Source: Piezodorus guildinii
Taxonomy: Eukaryota > Arthropoda > Insecta > Hemiptera > Pentatomidae
DNA length: 64,000 nucleotides
NCBI GenBank assembly: GCA_023052935.1
Contig: CM041292.1
Location: 169,115,900 to 169,179,899, forward strand
Direction: 5' to 3'
Below, in pieces: positions 33,766 to 44,414 of the stretch. Each line of letters opens with the position of its first letter. Within the stretch, counting starts at the first letter, position 1. The position numbers and the translations under genes are program-made. Under the pieces are notes generated by a model, which was not told where the DNA came from, made no database searches, and saw only the letters and a list, made by a program, of their open reading frames with translations.

Positions 33766-34650
33766 TTGGAATAATTAATGTGTTTTCGGGTATTATAATT
33801 AAATTTTTCGAGCTGTATTTTTTATCGCTCGCGTGCATTTTAACTCGCATTAAATTTTAATGTTTTTTATTGATATAGGGATTAATTAATGTGCTTTCGG
33901 GTGGTTATGATTACGTTTTTTGAGCTGTATCTTTTATCGGTAATGCGTATTTCAACTCATATTTACTTTTAATGTTTTTTATTGATATAGGGATCAATTA
34001 TTTTGCTTTCGGGTGGTTATGATAAGGTTTTTCGAGCTGTATTTTTTTCGCTCGCGCTTATTTTAACTAAAATTTACTTTTTATGTGTTTTATTGATATA
34101 AGGATTAATTAATGTGCTTTCGGGTGGTTATGATTACGTGTTTCGAGCTGTATTTTTTATCGCTCATGCGTATTTCAACTCGCATTTACTTTTAATGTTT
34201 TTTATTGATATAGGGATTAATTATTTTGCTTTCGGGTGGTTATGATTACGTTTTTCGAGCTGTAATTTTTTCGCTCGCGCTAATTTTAACTAAAATTTAC
34301 TTTTTATGTGTTTTATTGATATAGGGATTAATTAATGTGCTTTCAGGTGGTTATGATTACGTTTTTCGAGCTGTATTTTTTATCGCTCATGCGTATTTTA
34401 ACTCGCATTTACTTTTAATGTTTTTTATTGATATAGGGATTACTTAATGTTCTTTCGGGTGGTTATGATTACGTTTTTCGAGCTGTATGTTTTATCGCTC
34501 ATGCGTATTTCAACTTCTATTTACTTTTAATCTTTTTATTTTTATAGAGATCTATCCTTGTGTTTTCGCGGGGTTATGAAAATGTTTAAAAGCTTTTTTA
34601 TTATCACTCGTGCGGATTTCAACTCGCCTTTATTTTTGATATTTTTTTAT
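33766..34650. repeat. 111-112 bp tandem array, left arm
   Basis: Unit starts (TGATATAGGGAT) lie at 33871, 33983, 34094, 34206, 34317 and 34429, a period of 111-112 bp. Units alternate between AATTAATGTGCTTTCGGG and AATTATTTTGCTTTCGGG forms, giving a two-unit higher order of about 223 bp. A more decayed stretch continues to about 35070. Further conserved phrases are GGTGGTTATGATTACG and TTCGAGCTGTATTTTTTATC. Confidence 0.93.
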
Positions 34651-35285
34651 TGATATTGGGATTGATTGTTTTGTTTTTGGTTCTCATTATAACGTTGCTG
34701 GAATATACATCGTTTAGGTTTTTTATTTATTTTTATTTAAAATTTTTATTATTATTTTTTTATAAAAGGATCAGTTATAGTTCCTTTTTTAGCGTCCTGA
34801 GTAAGTTTTTTCAACTAAGTATTTTATTATGGACTCACTTCCTCACTTGTTCTTACAATTATTTGATAATTTAATTGAGGAATCGTTTATTCTATTTTGG
34901 GGTGTTCTGATAACATTATTTGAACCAAATTTGTTATCGCTTTTACTCATTTTAAGTTACTGTTTCTATTTCATAAATATTCGATAGAAGGATCATTTAT
35001 AGTGTTTTCGGGAAAACATTTATTTATAGCTAGTGCACATTTTAACTTAAATGAAAAGTGATCTAGAAGAATGCGCAATCGCGATGTAACGTCCAAATCA
35101 AAAATGTAGTCAGATCCTGCAAAAAAAAAAACAATAAATAATTTTTACATCATATTATAACATAATACCTACGGTTTGTAGAAATTCCCAAGCGCATAAA
35201 AGAATAAAGTTCAAAACACGTTATGAGAATCGCCTAAAACAAAAACAAAGAAAGACCACTGCAAATGCAAGTTGAAATGAGAGCA
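34651..35285. other. Centre of the foldback element
   Basis: Heavily decayed array units lie on both sides of a short unique core at about 35085-35165 (GCAATCGCGATGTAACGTC). No transposase, helicase or other coding sequence is present. The 74-codon frame at 34650-34874 is T-rich array sequence. Confidence 0.6.
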
Positions 35286-36037
35286 AGCGACAATAAAAAC
35301 AGCTTAAACAACGTAATCACAAGACCCGAAAAGATTATTACAAACGTCTATAACAATAAAAAATATTAAAAGTAAATCCGAATTGAAATACGCATAAGCG
35401 ATAAAAGATACAGCTCAAAAACGTAATCATAACCACCCAAAAGCACATTAATTATCTCTATATAAATAAAAAACGTTAAAAGTAAATTCGAGTTAAAATG
35501 CGCGGGAGCGATAAATAAATAAAACTAAAAAACATAATTATAGGACCCGAAAACACAATTTTAAACCTATATCAATATGAAACATAAAAAGTAAATTTTA
35601 GTTAAAATAAGCGAGAGCGATAAAAAATACAGCTCGAAAAACGTAATTATAGCCTCCGAAAACAAAATAATTAATTCCTATATCAATAAAAAATATTAAA
35701 ATTAAATGCTAGTTAAAATACGCATGAGCGATAAAAAATACAGCTCGAAAAACGTAATCATAACCACCCGAAAGCACATTAATTAATCCCTATATCAATA
35801 AAACACATAAAAAGTAAATTTTAGTTAAAATTAGCGCGAGCGAAAAAAATACAGCTCGAAAAACGTAATCATAACCACCCGAAAGCAAAATAATTAATCC
35901 CTATATCAATAAAAAACATTAAAAGTAAATGCGAGTTGAAATACGCATGAGCGATAAAAAATACAGCTCGAAACACGTAATCATAACCACCCGAAAGCAC
36001 ATTAATTAATCCCTATATCAATAAAACACATAAAAAG
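35286..36037. repeat. 111-bp tandem array, right arm (inner part)
   Basis: The inverted counterpart of 33766-34650. It has repeated CGAAAAACGTAATCATAACC, CCGAAAGCACATTAATTAAT and CCGAAAGCAAAATAATTAAT phrases in alternation and the ATCCCTATATCAATAAAA boundary. It is interrupted at 36038 by a LINE and continues at 38477. Confidence 0.93.
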
Positions 36038-36038
36038 T
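36027..36038 (+). repeat. Target-site duplication of the inserted LINE, left
   Basis: CACATAAAAAGT here is repeated at 38477-38488. The uninterrupted array has this phrase once in the equivalent place. Confidence 0.92.
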
Positions 36039-38476
36039 TTTTTTTTTTTTTTATTCGTATATATTACAATTTGTCATAATAGACAATAATAATAGTGCTA
36101 CAGGATCTCATTCATACAATATTTACAATATAAACAAAAGGAAAGTCAAATTACATAAAATCAAATCAAAATAAGTAAACGTATACAATAACAAAATTAA
36201 GTAGACAAAATAAATACAAATAAATGAAGTTAACAAATAAATAAACAAAACATGTCACATTCATACCTATGTACAATATTTACAATCAGCTCGGGAACCC
36301 CGGACGGGGCTTGTCCCCCCACTTGTGGAAGGACAAGCAGAGTCCAAAGGATCCCAGCGCCTCCCTCTCAGCCGCATCACTGGTGAGAGCCAGCGGAAGC
36401 TAAGTGAGGGCGCCATAGCCACAATCACACCGCACTTGAGAGGAGAATCTGACCAGTGTCAGAACTCCAGCATATGTATTTACAATATATCTCGGGGCCA
36501 CTGCCGTTTCAACCTTCTAGGTGGGTTGTATGGATGAGTGGAGCTGGATAGGGATCGTGCTAAAGGATTAGGATGATGAATGAGGTTCTGATGGAATTTG
36601 GAAAATTTGGATGGAATTAGGTCTGAGATAAATGGAACATTAAGGTCGTGGTGCAAGGTATAGTTGGATACATAATAAGGAGCATTTACTATTATTCGGA
36701 GGACTTTGGATTGAAAGGATTGAATGCGTTTGATGTTAGAACGTTTAGCTGTCCCCCACAGTTCAAGTCCGTAGGTCCAGATGGGCTTCAGTATTGTCTT
36801 ATAAATTAATAATTTGTTGTCAACTGTAAGTTCAGATTTTCTGTTTAACAGTCTGTATAACTGTCCGAATCGTCGATTGAGTTCTTTTCATTTAAGTCTT
36901 GTATGTGGGTTCCACGTCAGTCTTTTGTCAAGTAGTAAGCCAAGATAGCGGACTGTATCTGAAGGAGGAATAGGAATGGAATTGAAGTAAACTGGCGGAC
37001 AGGAGTTTCGTCGAAGAGTGAAGGTTACATGTTTGCATTTGGCCTCGTTCACCTTTATGCGCCAAGCACCACACCAGTCTTCGATAAGACAAAGGTGTCT
37101 TTGCAGGATTAAGGATGCGGTTTCGGGATCGGAACTGGATGATAGGATGGCGGTGTCATCTGCAAATGTTGCCAGAAAGGTGTCAGGATGATTAGGAATA
37201 TCAGCGGTGTAAAGGATGTAGAGAACGGGTCCCAGGACGCTGCCCTGAGGAACACCGGCCTCAACGGGATAAAAGTTGGAAAATTCTACACCACAGCGTA
37301 CTTGGAAGGAGCGGTTTGAGAGATAGGATCTTAGAATGAGGTAGAGAGACTGGGGTAAATGCGTTTTAAGCTTGAAGAGTAATCCAGCGTGCCATACCCG
37401 GTCAAAAGCTTGCGCTATGTCCAGAAACGCACCAGAACAATACTCTTTACATTCGAGGGCTGAGGAAATATGGTCTACAACTCAGAGTCCTTGTTGAACA
37501 GTGGAATGATGAGAGCGGAAACCAAACTGGTGGGAAGGAAGGTTGTGAGATTCTAATATAGGCAGGATTCGTTTTAGAAGGAGCTTTTCGAAGATTTTTG
37601 AGAGGATGGGGAGTAGACTTATAGGTCTGTAGGATGAAGTGTTACTGGAAGGTTTACCTGGTTTTAGGAATAGAATGATTGTGGAATGTTTCCATAAGAG
37701 AGGAAAATAGGTGGTGCGAAGGATGCAGTTGTAGATGTATGTAAGAAAAATAATGGCTTTCTGGGGAAGTTGTCGCAGGATCTGGGGGGTAAGGAGATCG
37801 TGTCCAGGAGATTTACGAAGGGGCAGTTTTTGAAGAAGATATTTCACCTCAGATGGATTAATAGCTTTAGGAGGTAGGGAAAGAGGTATTGGTGAGAAAA
37901 GGAATTCTTGAACTGTTGTGGTATGATTTCTGTTGGATTCCGGGTGAGGAGTGAATACTTTGGAGAGGTGTGTGGCGAATTCCTCGGCTTTATCTTCATC
38001 AGACGCAGCCCAGGAGTCATCACCACGCAGGAGAGGATGGGAAACTTTATGGTATTTTAGGATCTTTTTGGTCACATTCCACAGGGAATTATCTCGAGCT
38101 GATAGAGAGGAGAGGTAGGAATTAAAGGACTGGGAACGGAAGGTCGCCAACTCCCGCTTTAATTGCCTACAATAAAAGTTATAGGAGCGGCGATCTGTTG
38201 GGTGTCGGGTTCTTTGCCATAATGATCTGGCTCGGCGTTTTGCATGGATGAGGTCAGCTAGGTGTTGAGGTAAATGGTTTTGCTGAGGAGTTCTATTGGA
38301 GTGCTTAGGAGAGGAGGCAGTCCAGACAGCTTGTTGAATGGCGGTTGTTAACGAGTAGACGGAATCATCAAGGTCATCTGGTGTTTTGAGGGTCACACTG
38401 AGGTCAATATTATCGGTGAGGATTTGGCGGAAGAGGTTCCAGTTGACAGGGCCTCGGATAAATGATGGTGGAATGG
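36039..38476 (-). mobile_element. Jockey-clade LINE, 5'-truncated, inserted in the foldback arm
   Basis: Minus-strand element. It begins within ORF2 at 38476, ends ORF2 at 36480, has a 3' UTR of about 430 bp, and finishes with a poly-A tail (T-run at 36038-36052). The 12-bp target duplication is exact. The 5' end lacks the endonuclease domain, as is common for incomplete reverse transcription. Related tails lie at 52165-52962 and 63055-63200. Confidence 0.95.
36480..38476 (-). pseudogene. Jockey ORF2 reverse transcriptase (two in-frame stops)
   Basis: The protein would prime and copy LINE RNA at a nicked target. The frame starts at AIPPSFIRGPVNWNLFRQIL and holds the RT blocks in order: LLQKLPLRKSPGHDLLTPQI, SYRPISLLPILSKIFEKLLL, FLDIAQAFDRVWHAGLLFKL, AGVPQGSVLGPVLYILYTAD, and the catalytic TFADDTAIL near 37150. 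It continues into the thumb-like YLGLLLDKRLTWNPHTRLK and ends with RLKRQWPRDIL at 36480. Stops are TGA at 37479-37481, after HHSTVQQGL, and TGA at about 36886 in place of an arginine CGA, which the copy at 52840 still has. No frameshift was seen, so the copy is fairly young. The endonuclease is missing by truncation. Confidence 0.93.
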
Positions 38477-38488
38477 CACATAAAAAGT
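38477..38488 (+). repeat. Target-site duplication of the inserted LINE, right
   Basis: Second copy of CACATAAAAAGT; the right-arm array resumes immediately after it. Confidence 0.92.
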
Positions 38489-38800
38489 AAATTTTAGTTA
38501 AAATAAGCGCGAGCGAAAAAAATACAGCTCGAAAAACCTTATCATAACCACCCGAAAGCAAAATAATTGATCCCTATATCAATAAAAAACATTAAAAGTA
38601 AATATGAGTTGAAATACGCATTACCGATAAAAGATACAGCTCAAAAAACGTAATCATAACCACCCGAAAGCACATTAATTAATCCCTATATCAATAAAAA
38701 ACATTAAAATTTAATGCGAGTTAAAATGCACGCGAGCGATAAAAAATACAGCTCGAAAAATTTAATTATAATACCCGAAAACACATTAATTATTCCAAAA
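38489..38800. repeat. 111-bp tandem array, right arm (outer part)
   Basis: Continuation of the array after the LINE. The first unit resumes with AAATTTTAGTTAAAATAAGC, and the last passes into the unique segment at about 38800 (CCAAAAAACTACCCCTCCTC). Confidence 0.9.
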
Positions 38801-39035
38801 AACTACCCCTCCTCTCTAAAAAATCAAAATCAACAACTATCTTAAAACTAAATAGACGATAATTAATTTTTTTAAATATTAGCTAGTAAAAAACCGAACT
38901 TGATATCAAATATCTAAGAGACCCAAAAAAAATATCAATTATTATATGCCAAAATTATTAAAAAAGTCATAATGTTAATTAAACTAATTATTTTTCAATA
39001 AATAAATAAATAAAACGGAATATTTAAGGCTAGAA
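38801..39035. repeat. Unique inner segment of the right arm
   Basis: Matches 33530-33765 in inverted order, including CAATTATTATATGCCAAAAT and AATAAATAAATAAAACGGAA, with a small indel near 38960 (TTAAAAAAGTC against TTATAAAGTC). It is the non-repetitive part of each arm. Confidence 0.9.
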
Positions 39036-39220
39036 GTGAAGAAAAAGGTGACATTTGACTTGGAAAAGGTAACATTTGAAATGGAAAAGGTGACATTTGA
39101 CTTGGAAAAGGTGACATTTGAAATGGAAAGGGTTACATTTGACTTGGAAAAGGTTACATTTGAAATGGAAAAAGTTACATTTGACTTGGAAAAGGTTACA
39201 ATTGACTTGGAAATGCTATA
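39036..39220 (+). repeat. 21-bp minisatellite, right arm (open heptad frame)
   Basis: Inverted counterpart of 33349-33529. The plus-strand frame encodes exactly the same 61 residues as the left-arm frame, although several bases differ between the arms (for example GTAACA against GTGACA). The unit order, including the single Arg variant and the VTIDLEML end, is conserved. Confidence 0.95.
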
Positions 39221-39252
39221 GAATGAGTTCTCGGGAACCAGAATCGTGTTCA

Positions 39253-39256
<4 letters not shown>

Positions 39257-39295
<39 letters not shown>

Positions 39296-39300
39296 ATTAT
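39257..39300. repeat. (TA)n microsatellite
   Basis: Two TA runs separated by a phase shift, 37 bp outside the foldback arm. Confidence 0.93.
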
Positions 39301-39925
39301 TTTTTTTCGGTTCTGTCGCGCAAGTCCATAGTTACGAATCACACCTGAAATACGAACACGCTGATATCGTTGCGGTTTGAGCCCTTACACTAATAAATTC
39401 CTTTTTCAATTACAAATTGATTTTGGCCAGAAAAGGGGAACCTGTTTTGACCGGAGAGGGAAAGAGTGAATTACGACTGTTACAGGTAGATTTATTCATA
39501 AGCTGGAGTGCCTGTTGCAGCTTGAATATAAAACCTAAGTAAATAGCCTCCATATTGAACTGTTCCTCCGCCTGGCATTAACTTGAACCAACTTACTTCC
39601 CTGCTCTACCTCCTCTAGCCCCTTCGGAAGCAGATATTACCCGTGTCGGACTTACCTCGCGTTTTTCTCCCTTGAGAAACAAAATATCTTATCCTTCGCT
39701 ATGTAGGTTAGTTCATATCTTTAACGCACATCTCAATACATTTCAAACTGCTTAAATTACTATTAGGAAGAATATGCTCAAAATTAGGTAAATAAATAAA
39801 AAATATATTTTCAAAAAAATTGTTGCTTTAAACACACGACTTTTTACTTTAAGATCAATTAAAGAACTTTTCAATAATTTTAAGTTTCAAGTAACCCACT
39901 CAGTTTAGTTCGAAATATAGGTTTT
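39301..39925. other. Unassigned spacer
   Basis: A modestly GC-richer part at 39350-39700 has no recognised frame. No splice-flanked exon could be supported. Confidence 0.45.
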
Positions 39926-39929
39926 AGAG

Positions 39930-41060
39930 AGAGATACACTTTATTCATAAATAAACAAACAAAATGATGCTGCCCAACTTAATTGGGTTGCTATAACACA
40001 GCATACCGATTTTTTTTTCCTACAGGAATATTCTTAACATTTTATTTAACTATAAATACAATATTTTTTTATTTTTATTTTTTCCTCTTTTAAATTTTTT
40101 TTTCCTACTTATTTTTCCTGTTTTTTTTTTGTTTTTTTTTTTCTTTTCCTTCTCTACTGTTTCACATTTTCTTACAAATGCTTAGATATATCTATACATA
40201 TACACCAAAGATTAAATTAAAAAAACAACAAAAAAAAAAAACAAAACAACAAATTATATATACATTAAACAACCACATACTAAAAAATCACACTATCATC
40301 AATAAAAACACTCAGCACCCAAAATCAATATCTTTATATTAAAATAATCTGTTAACATTAAAATATAACTGAACACAGATGCACATGCATGCCCCTCCAA
40401 TTATACCTGTTAGAAGTAGATGTGATAGTGTATAATTCCCAGGGAGTCGAGAACCACACTTTCTGCTATCCTTGCCACGTCCTTTATATCGACACCTATG
40501 TCCTCCATGAAGCTCCTTGTTGAACCTGGCACAGCTCCGCGAGCTCCGAACCAAAGGCCTTTTACGTAGAAGTCTCTCTCGCCTTGGCTCTCGCGGAACT
40601 TTTCCTTGAGGAAAGGGATACATTTTTCGTAGATTTTCCTCTCTTTTCCCTTTCCACTTTACTTGCCTGTTCAAGGTCGTTAGATTCATATCTCACGGTG
40701 GGATCCAGAATGACAGCCGAATTTCCGGTCTTAGGAAATGCCACGATATCAGCATATCGCGTGGATCCATCCGTATCCACAAAGTAAACTTTCTCGAAGC
40801 AGGCAAAATCTCGTTCTATAAGGAGCCTCATCAACTCATGCTTTACTCTATGGTGACGGCGTGTTGTCAGGAGGGAGTTGTTGGGATATTTTCCCAGCAC
40901 GTGAGCTGGTGTTTCTGGCTCTCTGTTGCATTTGCGACAGAGGGACCCAACATCTTAATTATTAGAGTTGAAGTGGTTCCTCCTATCCTCATGTAGACAG
41001 TAATTCTTTGGTCCATTCCTCTACAAAACGTAAAGATCCTTTCAAACAGCATTCTTAGTA
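39930..41060 (-). mobile_element. LINE fragment with restriction-like endonuclease (R2-type)
   Basis: A 3' UTR of about 500 bp starts at the phrase AGATACACTTTATTCATAAA (39934) and runs into the C-terminal end of an ORF at about 40440-40960. The element is minus-strand and only the endonuclease end of its single ORF is recognisable. The reverse-transcriptase core is not preserved upstream (41060-41320 is unassigned). Confidence 0.65.
40562..40960 (-). pseudogene. R2-like LINE zinc finger and endonuclease remnant
   Basis: In elements of this type the C-terminal domain nicks the target DNA. The frame reads SLCRKCNREPETPAHVLGKY, a C-x2-C-x7-H zinc-finger start in which the last cysteine of the usual CCHC has become tyrosine or is lost. 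It then reads DGSTRYADIVAFPKTG and NSAVILDPTVRYES. The spacing of AD followed by LDPTVR fits the PD-(x)-D restriction-like endonuclease motif with the proline replaced by alanine. The frame ends with a Lys/Ser/Arg-rich tail and is probably shifted there. The overall resemblance is to R2-type proteins; the exact clade cannot be told. Confidence 0.7.
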
Positions 41061-41925
41061 TATCTACAATCTCCTTTAATTTATATCCTCAGTCCACTTG
41101 CTGGAAACAAGACCGCGCCACTCCAACTTTTATGTCCCATCCCTCAGAACTAAAGCCTTCGATTGATCCTTTCTTGCCCGTTCCACTGCATTCTGGAATT
41201 TCATTCCTTTCAATACACGTCGTGCTTCTTCCATCTCCTTTTTCAACACATATTATCCCAAACAGACGTTTGTTGATTTTTTTAAAATTAGATTTATTAT
41301 GGAAGTACTCAATCATTATATGACTGAATGAATATCTTGGCTATGTTTTTTTTTTTTCAAAGTTAGTTATTTTTAACTTCCAATTCTATTGTATTTATTT
41401 CTATATTTTTAATTTTTTTTAAATGTCTTTCCCTAACTCCTATACCTTTGTAAATAATTAAGTTAGTACATAATTCATTACTTTTAATTATGCTGACTAG
41501 ATATGCTATCTTTTTTTGTAATATTCATTTTATTCGTAAGATACTATGTTTTAGACTAAAATATTATTCTATTCTATTCCAATCGTAAAAAAATATTGTT
41601 ATGTACAACAATCGCCTTAATTTATGCCATTAACGTCTACACATTTACATTTCACATTTTCTCTAGTTTTTAACATTCCAACAGTGTGTTATGCGGCTAT
41701 ATAACAATTCTGATGTTAAAAAAAATTAATAAACGCCCGAAAATATGTTTGCTCTTTTTCTCTTTTTAGTTACGTATCAAATTCGTTCAACTTCAACATT
41801 TACTCATTTTTTTTTTTTTTTTTTTATCAATGCTAACGAAATGATATGGCAAATTGTTTCGACTTTACAAATTACGACATACATTAGAAGAAAAAAAAAT
41901 TTTAATATGGTAATTTTAGCTCTAT
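41061..41925. other. Unassigned, partly GC-richer spacer
   Basis: The part at 41090-41260 might belong to the same LINE, but translated pieces (GTGKKGSIEGFSSEGWDIKV) are not recognisable. The remainder is AT-rich. Confidence 0.4.
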
Positions 41926-41929
41926 TAGG

Positions 41930-42290
41930 CTATTTAAAACGGAATGTAACCTACATGATATAAAAGCGTAAATTTTACATTGTTACCACAACTTTTATCA
42001 AAATCATAAGAGCTGTTTTTGAGAAAATGGTAAAAAGATGCGAAATTCATGGTATAAAGTGGCTCCTCTGATTTGCTGATTTTGTTGAAAACTTCGCTGT
42101 AACATCTCAATTATATACGCTTTTGAAATATACAATTTTAGTTTTATAAAACATATCGTTCTCGAGCTAGACTTACCTCACACACATAGACCATTTTGCA
42201 AGACCTTAAAAAAGCGTATTTTTGTAGAAAACCTCCGAGTCCGAAAATTTTCTCGTTTTTCTTTCCATTACTATATATTTAATTTAGAGT
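41930..42290 (+). repeat. DINE-like element, central and stem-loop part
   Basis: Plus orientation. Contains ATGTAACCTACATGATATAA, TAAAGTGGCTCCTCTGATTT, and CACACACATAGACCATTTTG. The 3' hairpin is decayed (TTTCCATTACTATATATTT). The 5' end is missing. Confidence 0.7.
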
Positions 42291-44133
42291 TATGTGAAAA
42301 TAAAAATGTTATAAATATTTTCACGTGCTGATTTTTAATTTCGCATATTATACTATATTTTATCAAAGGGAAGTATTCTGATCTTGATTTTCTAATTTTT
42401 CAAAGAAAATTCAGAAATAAATAGTCTGAGTAATCGTCGAAAAAAATCAATAAATTAGTCCTAACTATTTATTGCCTACGTTTCGTCCCACATTGTAGCA
42501 ACTCAAGACTCATTTATTAGGAAAGTAATCAGAAAACATTAGCAATAAATAGCGTAGGCTATAGAATTGTTTTTCATGACCACTACCTTCCTACACGTCC
42601 TAGTAAAAAAAAATTGCCAAATTTTACAATCTTCGCAGCATGACTCCAGCAGTTAAATTCAAATTCCGACTATCTAAAATTTAATCTTTTTAATACCTAA
42701 TAATCTTAATAATTTAAAACCATAGACCGATATAGGTCAGGGTTGATACTGCATCCTTCAGCATATTTAAGAATCTATAACATTCACAGTATAACATTTT
42801 TAACATGAACATTTCTCGGATCGAAAATTTTACAAAAGTATCTGAGTCAGATATTTAGGAGAATATTTCTTGTTATTTGTTGCTAGGATCTTATGTTTCT
42901 GAGCTATATTAGTCTCAATGAAAAAAATTATTAATGTATTTTACCAATCTCTGAATGTTCATCATTGATTGAAAATAAGTTTGGTTATTAGTTTATTTAT
43001 TTATTTCTTCACGTTCTATTTCCCATAAATCCGTTCGAAAACTCAATTTCTCTTTGACTGGGAAAAAAAAAACTAATTATAGATATACATATTCAAGATT
43101 TTTGGGAGAAATACTGTCAGGTTTTTTTGGGTTTTTTTTTTTTTTTTTCGAAACAAATCTTATTTTGACAAATTTTGTCATATCTGTTAATATATTCCAA
43201 TGGTTAATTAAATATGTCAGTATTTACGTAAGTCGTATTGCATTGTCTGCTGCAATGTACATTGATATCTAATATATTCAATTATACTGCTATTTTAACT
43301 GAAAATTGTATGTAGCCAAGAGATACTCCACATTGTCCGAATTTCCTCTGATGTAACATCTAATTACGGTTTGAGTACTGTGTGTTTCTCATATTCCCAT
43401 TTGATAATTTCTGGAATGATTGGTACTAAAATTAACTGAATAAATAAAATGAATAAATAAATGAATACATATAAAGTAAATAAATTTAAAATGAACTGAA
43501 ATTAATTATAGGGTGAAGACGGAGTTTCATCTTTCTTAGAATTTACCTACTATGTGTGTTTTACTTGTGTTTCAAGTTGTAAGGTTAAATTTAATAAGAA
43601 TAAAGAGAAACACTTGATTTATAAAAAAATGTTACACAACCCAATTGGATTGCTTCAACACAAAATACCTACTGTCGACAAAGGATTATATCTAAGATTT
43701 AATAAAATTAAACGTTTGGCTACTGCTTCGAAAATACATTCATAAAACTTTTATTTTATTTATATATACTCTTTCGCTGTACAACAGACAAGAAGAAAAT
43801 AAAAAGATTGCGAAAATAAATAATGCAACGGTTTTGGCATTTCAGAACGAACCCTACCTCTCTTTTTTTAAAGTAAGGATATACATTTATCAATAAAAAA
43901 AATGCATATTCAGCAAAAATATAATAGAGGATTTAGCAAAATTACAACAACATCCCACTTTATTTAATTGAACTATATTTTATGATTTATGTTATATCCA
44001 ATATATTTTATTATATAGGAAAAAGGGGAAGAAAGGACCAACTATTTACTAAAGTTGGTGGTACAAATAAAATTTATAAAACTAAAAGATAAATGACTGA
44101 AATAAGATATTAACATAAATTGTGTAGTTGGTC
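42291..44133. other. AT-rich stretch, unassigned
   Basis: At 42470-42520 the minus strand has the phrase GGGACGAAACGTAGGC, similar to Penelope terminal repeats, but its core is not canonical for a hammerhead. Frames at 43054-43272 and 43554-43745 have no recognised domain. No gene is called. Confidence 0.4.
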
Positions 44134-44139
44134 ACTGTT

Positions 44140-44146
<7 letters not shown>
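44134..44146 (+). repeat. 13-bp target copy 1 (ACTGTTTTTACTT)
   Basis: First of three identical copies that separate the two LINE insertions. It joins the T-run of the long LINE. Confidence 0.93.
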
Positions 44147-44200
<54 letters not shown>

Positions 44201-44414
44201 CTTACCCTCTGGTTTTATTTTCGAACAAAATACAAATACAAATATAATATGTATAGCTGTCAGATTTGTCCTTCTGTTACCCGGAGGTATTCTAAAGAGG
44301 ATTGCTATATGCGCTGGATGCACTAGTAATCTTTCAAGGGCTTCTTCTAAGCCTTTATTTATCCATTGCAAAATGGGAGGGACCATTCTTCAGGGTTTTG
44401 GCAATAAATTGAGT
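44201..44414 (-). other. 3' UTR of the Jockey LINE
   Basis: The segment between the ORF2 stop and the A tail, read on the minus strand. Its last 190 bases are the part shared with the truncated copies in the mariner and at 47913-48091. This copy retains a 16-base stretch (AGGTATTCTAAAGAGG) that the neighbour lacks. Confidence 0.85.

Larger units (their letters stand above)
33345..39220. mobile_element. Foldback-like element with compound inverted arms
   Basis: The outermost bases TATAGCATTTCCAAGTC at 33345 return inverted at 39220. Going inward, each arm has the same order: a 21-bp minisatellite, about 235 bp of unique sequence, then a tandem array of about 111-bp units that decays towards the centre (about 35090-35160). 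The inserted LINE at 36039-38476 adds 2.4 kb, so the original element was about 3.4 kb. Flanking sequence outside the arms is unrelated. The only candidate target duplication is TATA, or TA if the ends are read as TAGC. No transposase is present. It resembles Foldback-type elements, whose long arms are arrays; the family itself is not one I can name. Confidence 0.85.

Noticed and set aside
33349..39220. CRISPR-like reading of the regular repeats at 33.3-34.6 kb
   Set aside because: The units are contiguous tandem repeats without variable spacers, mirrored in a second arm, in an insect-like genome.
42470..42520. Hammerhead ribozyme on the minus strand
   Set aside because: GACGAAACGTAG is present, but the CTGATGA core and a stem-I pairing are not, so I keep it only as a loose Penelope-like phrase.
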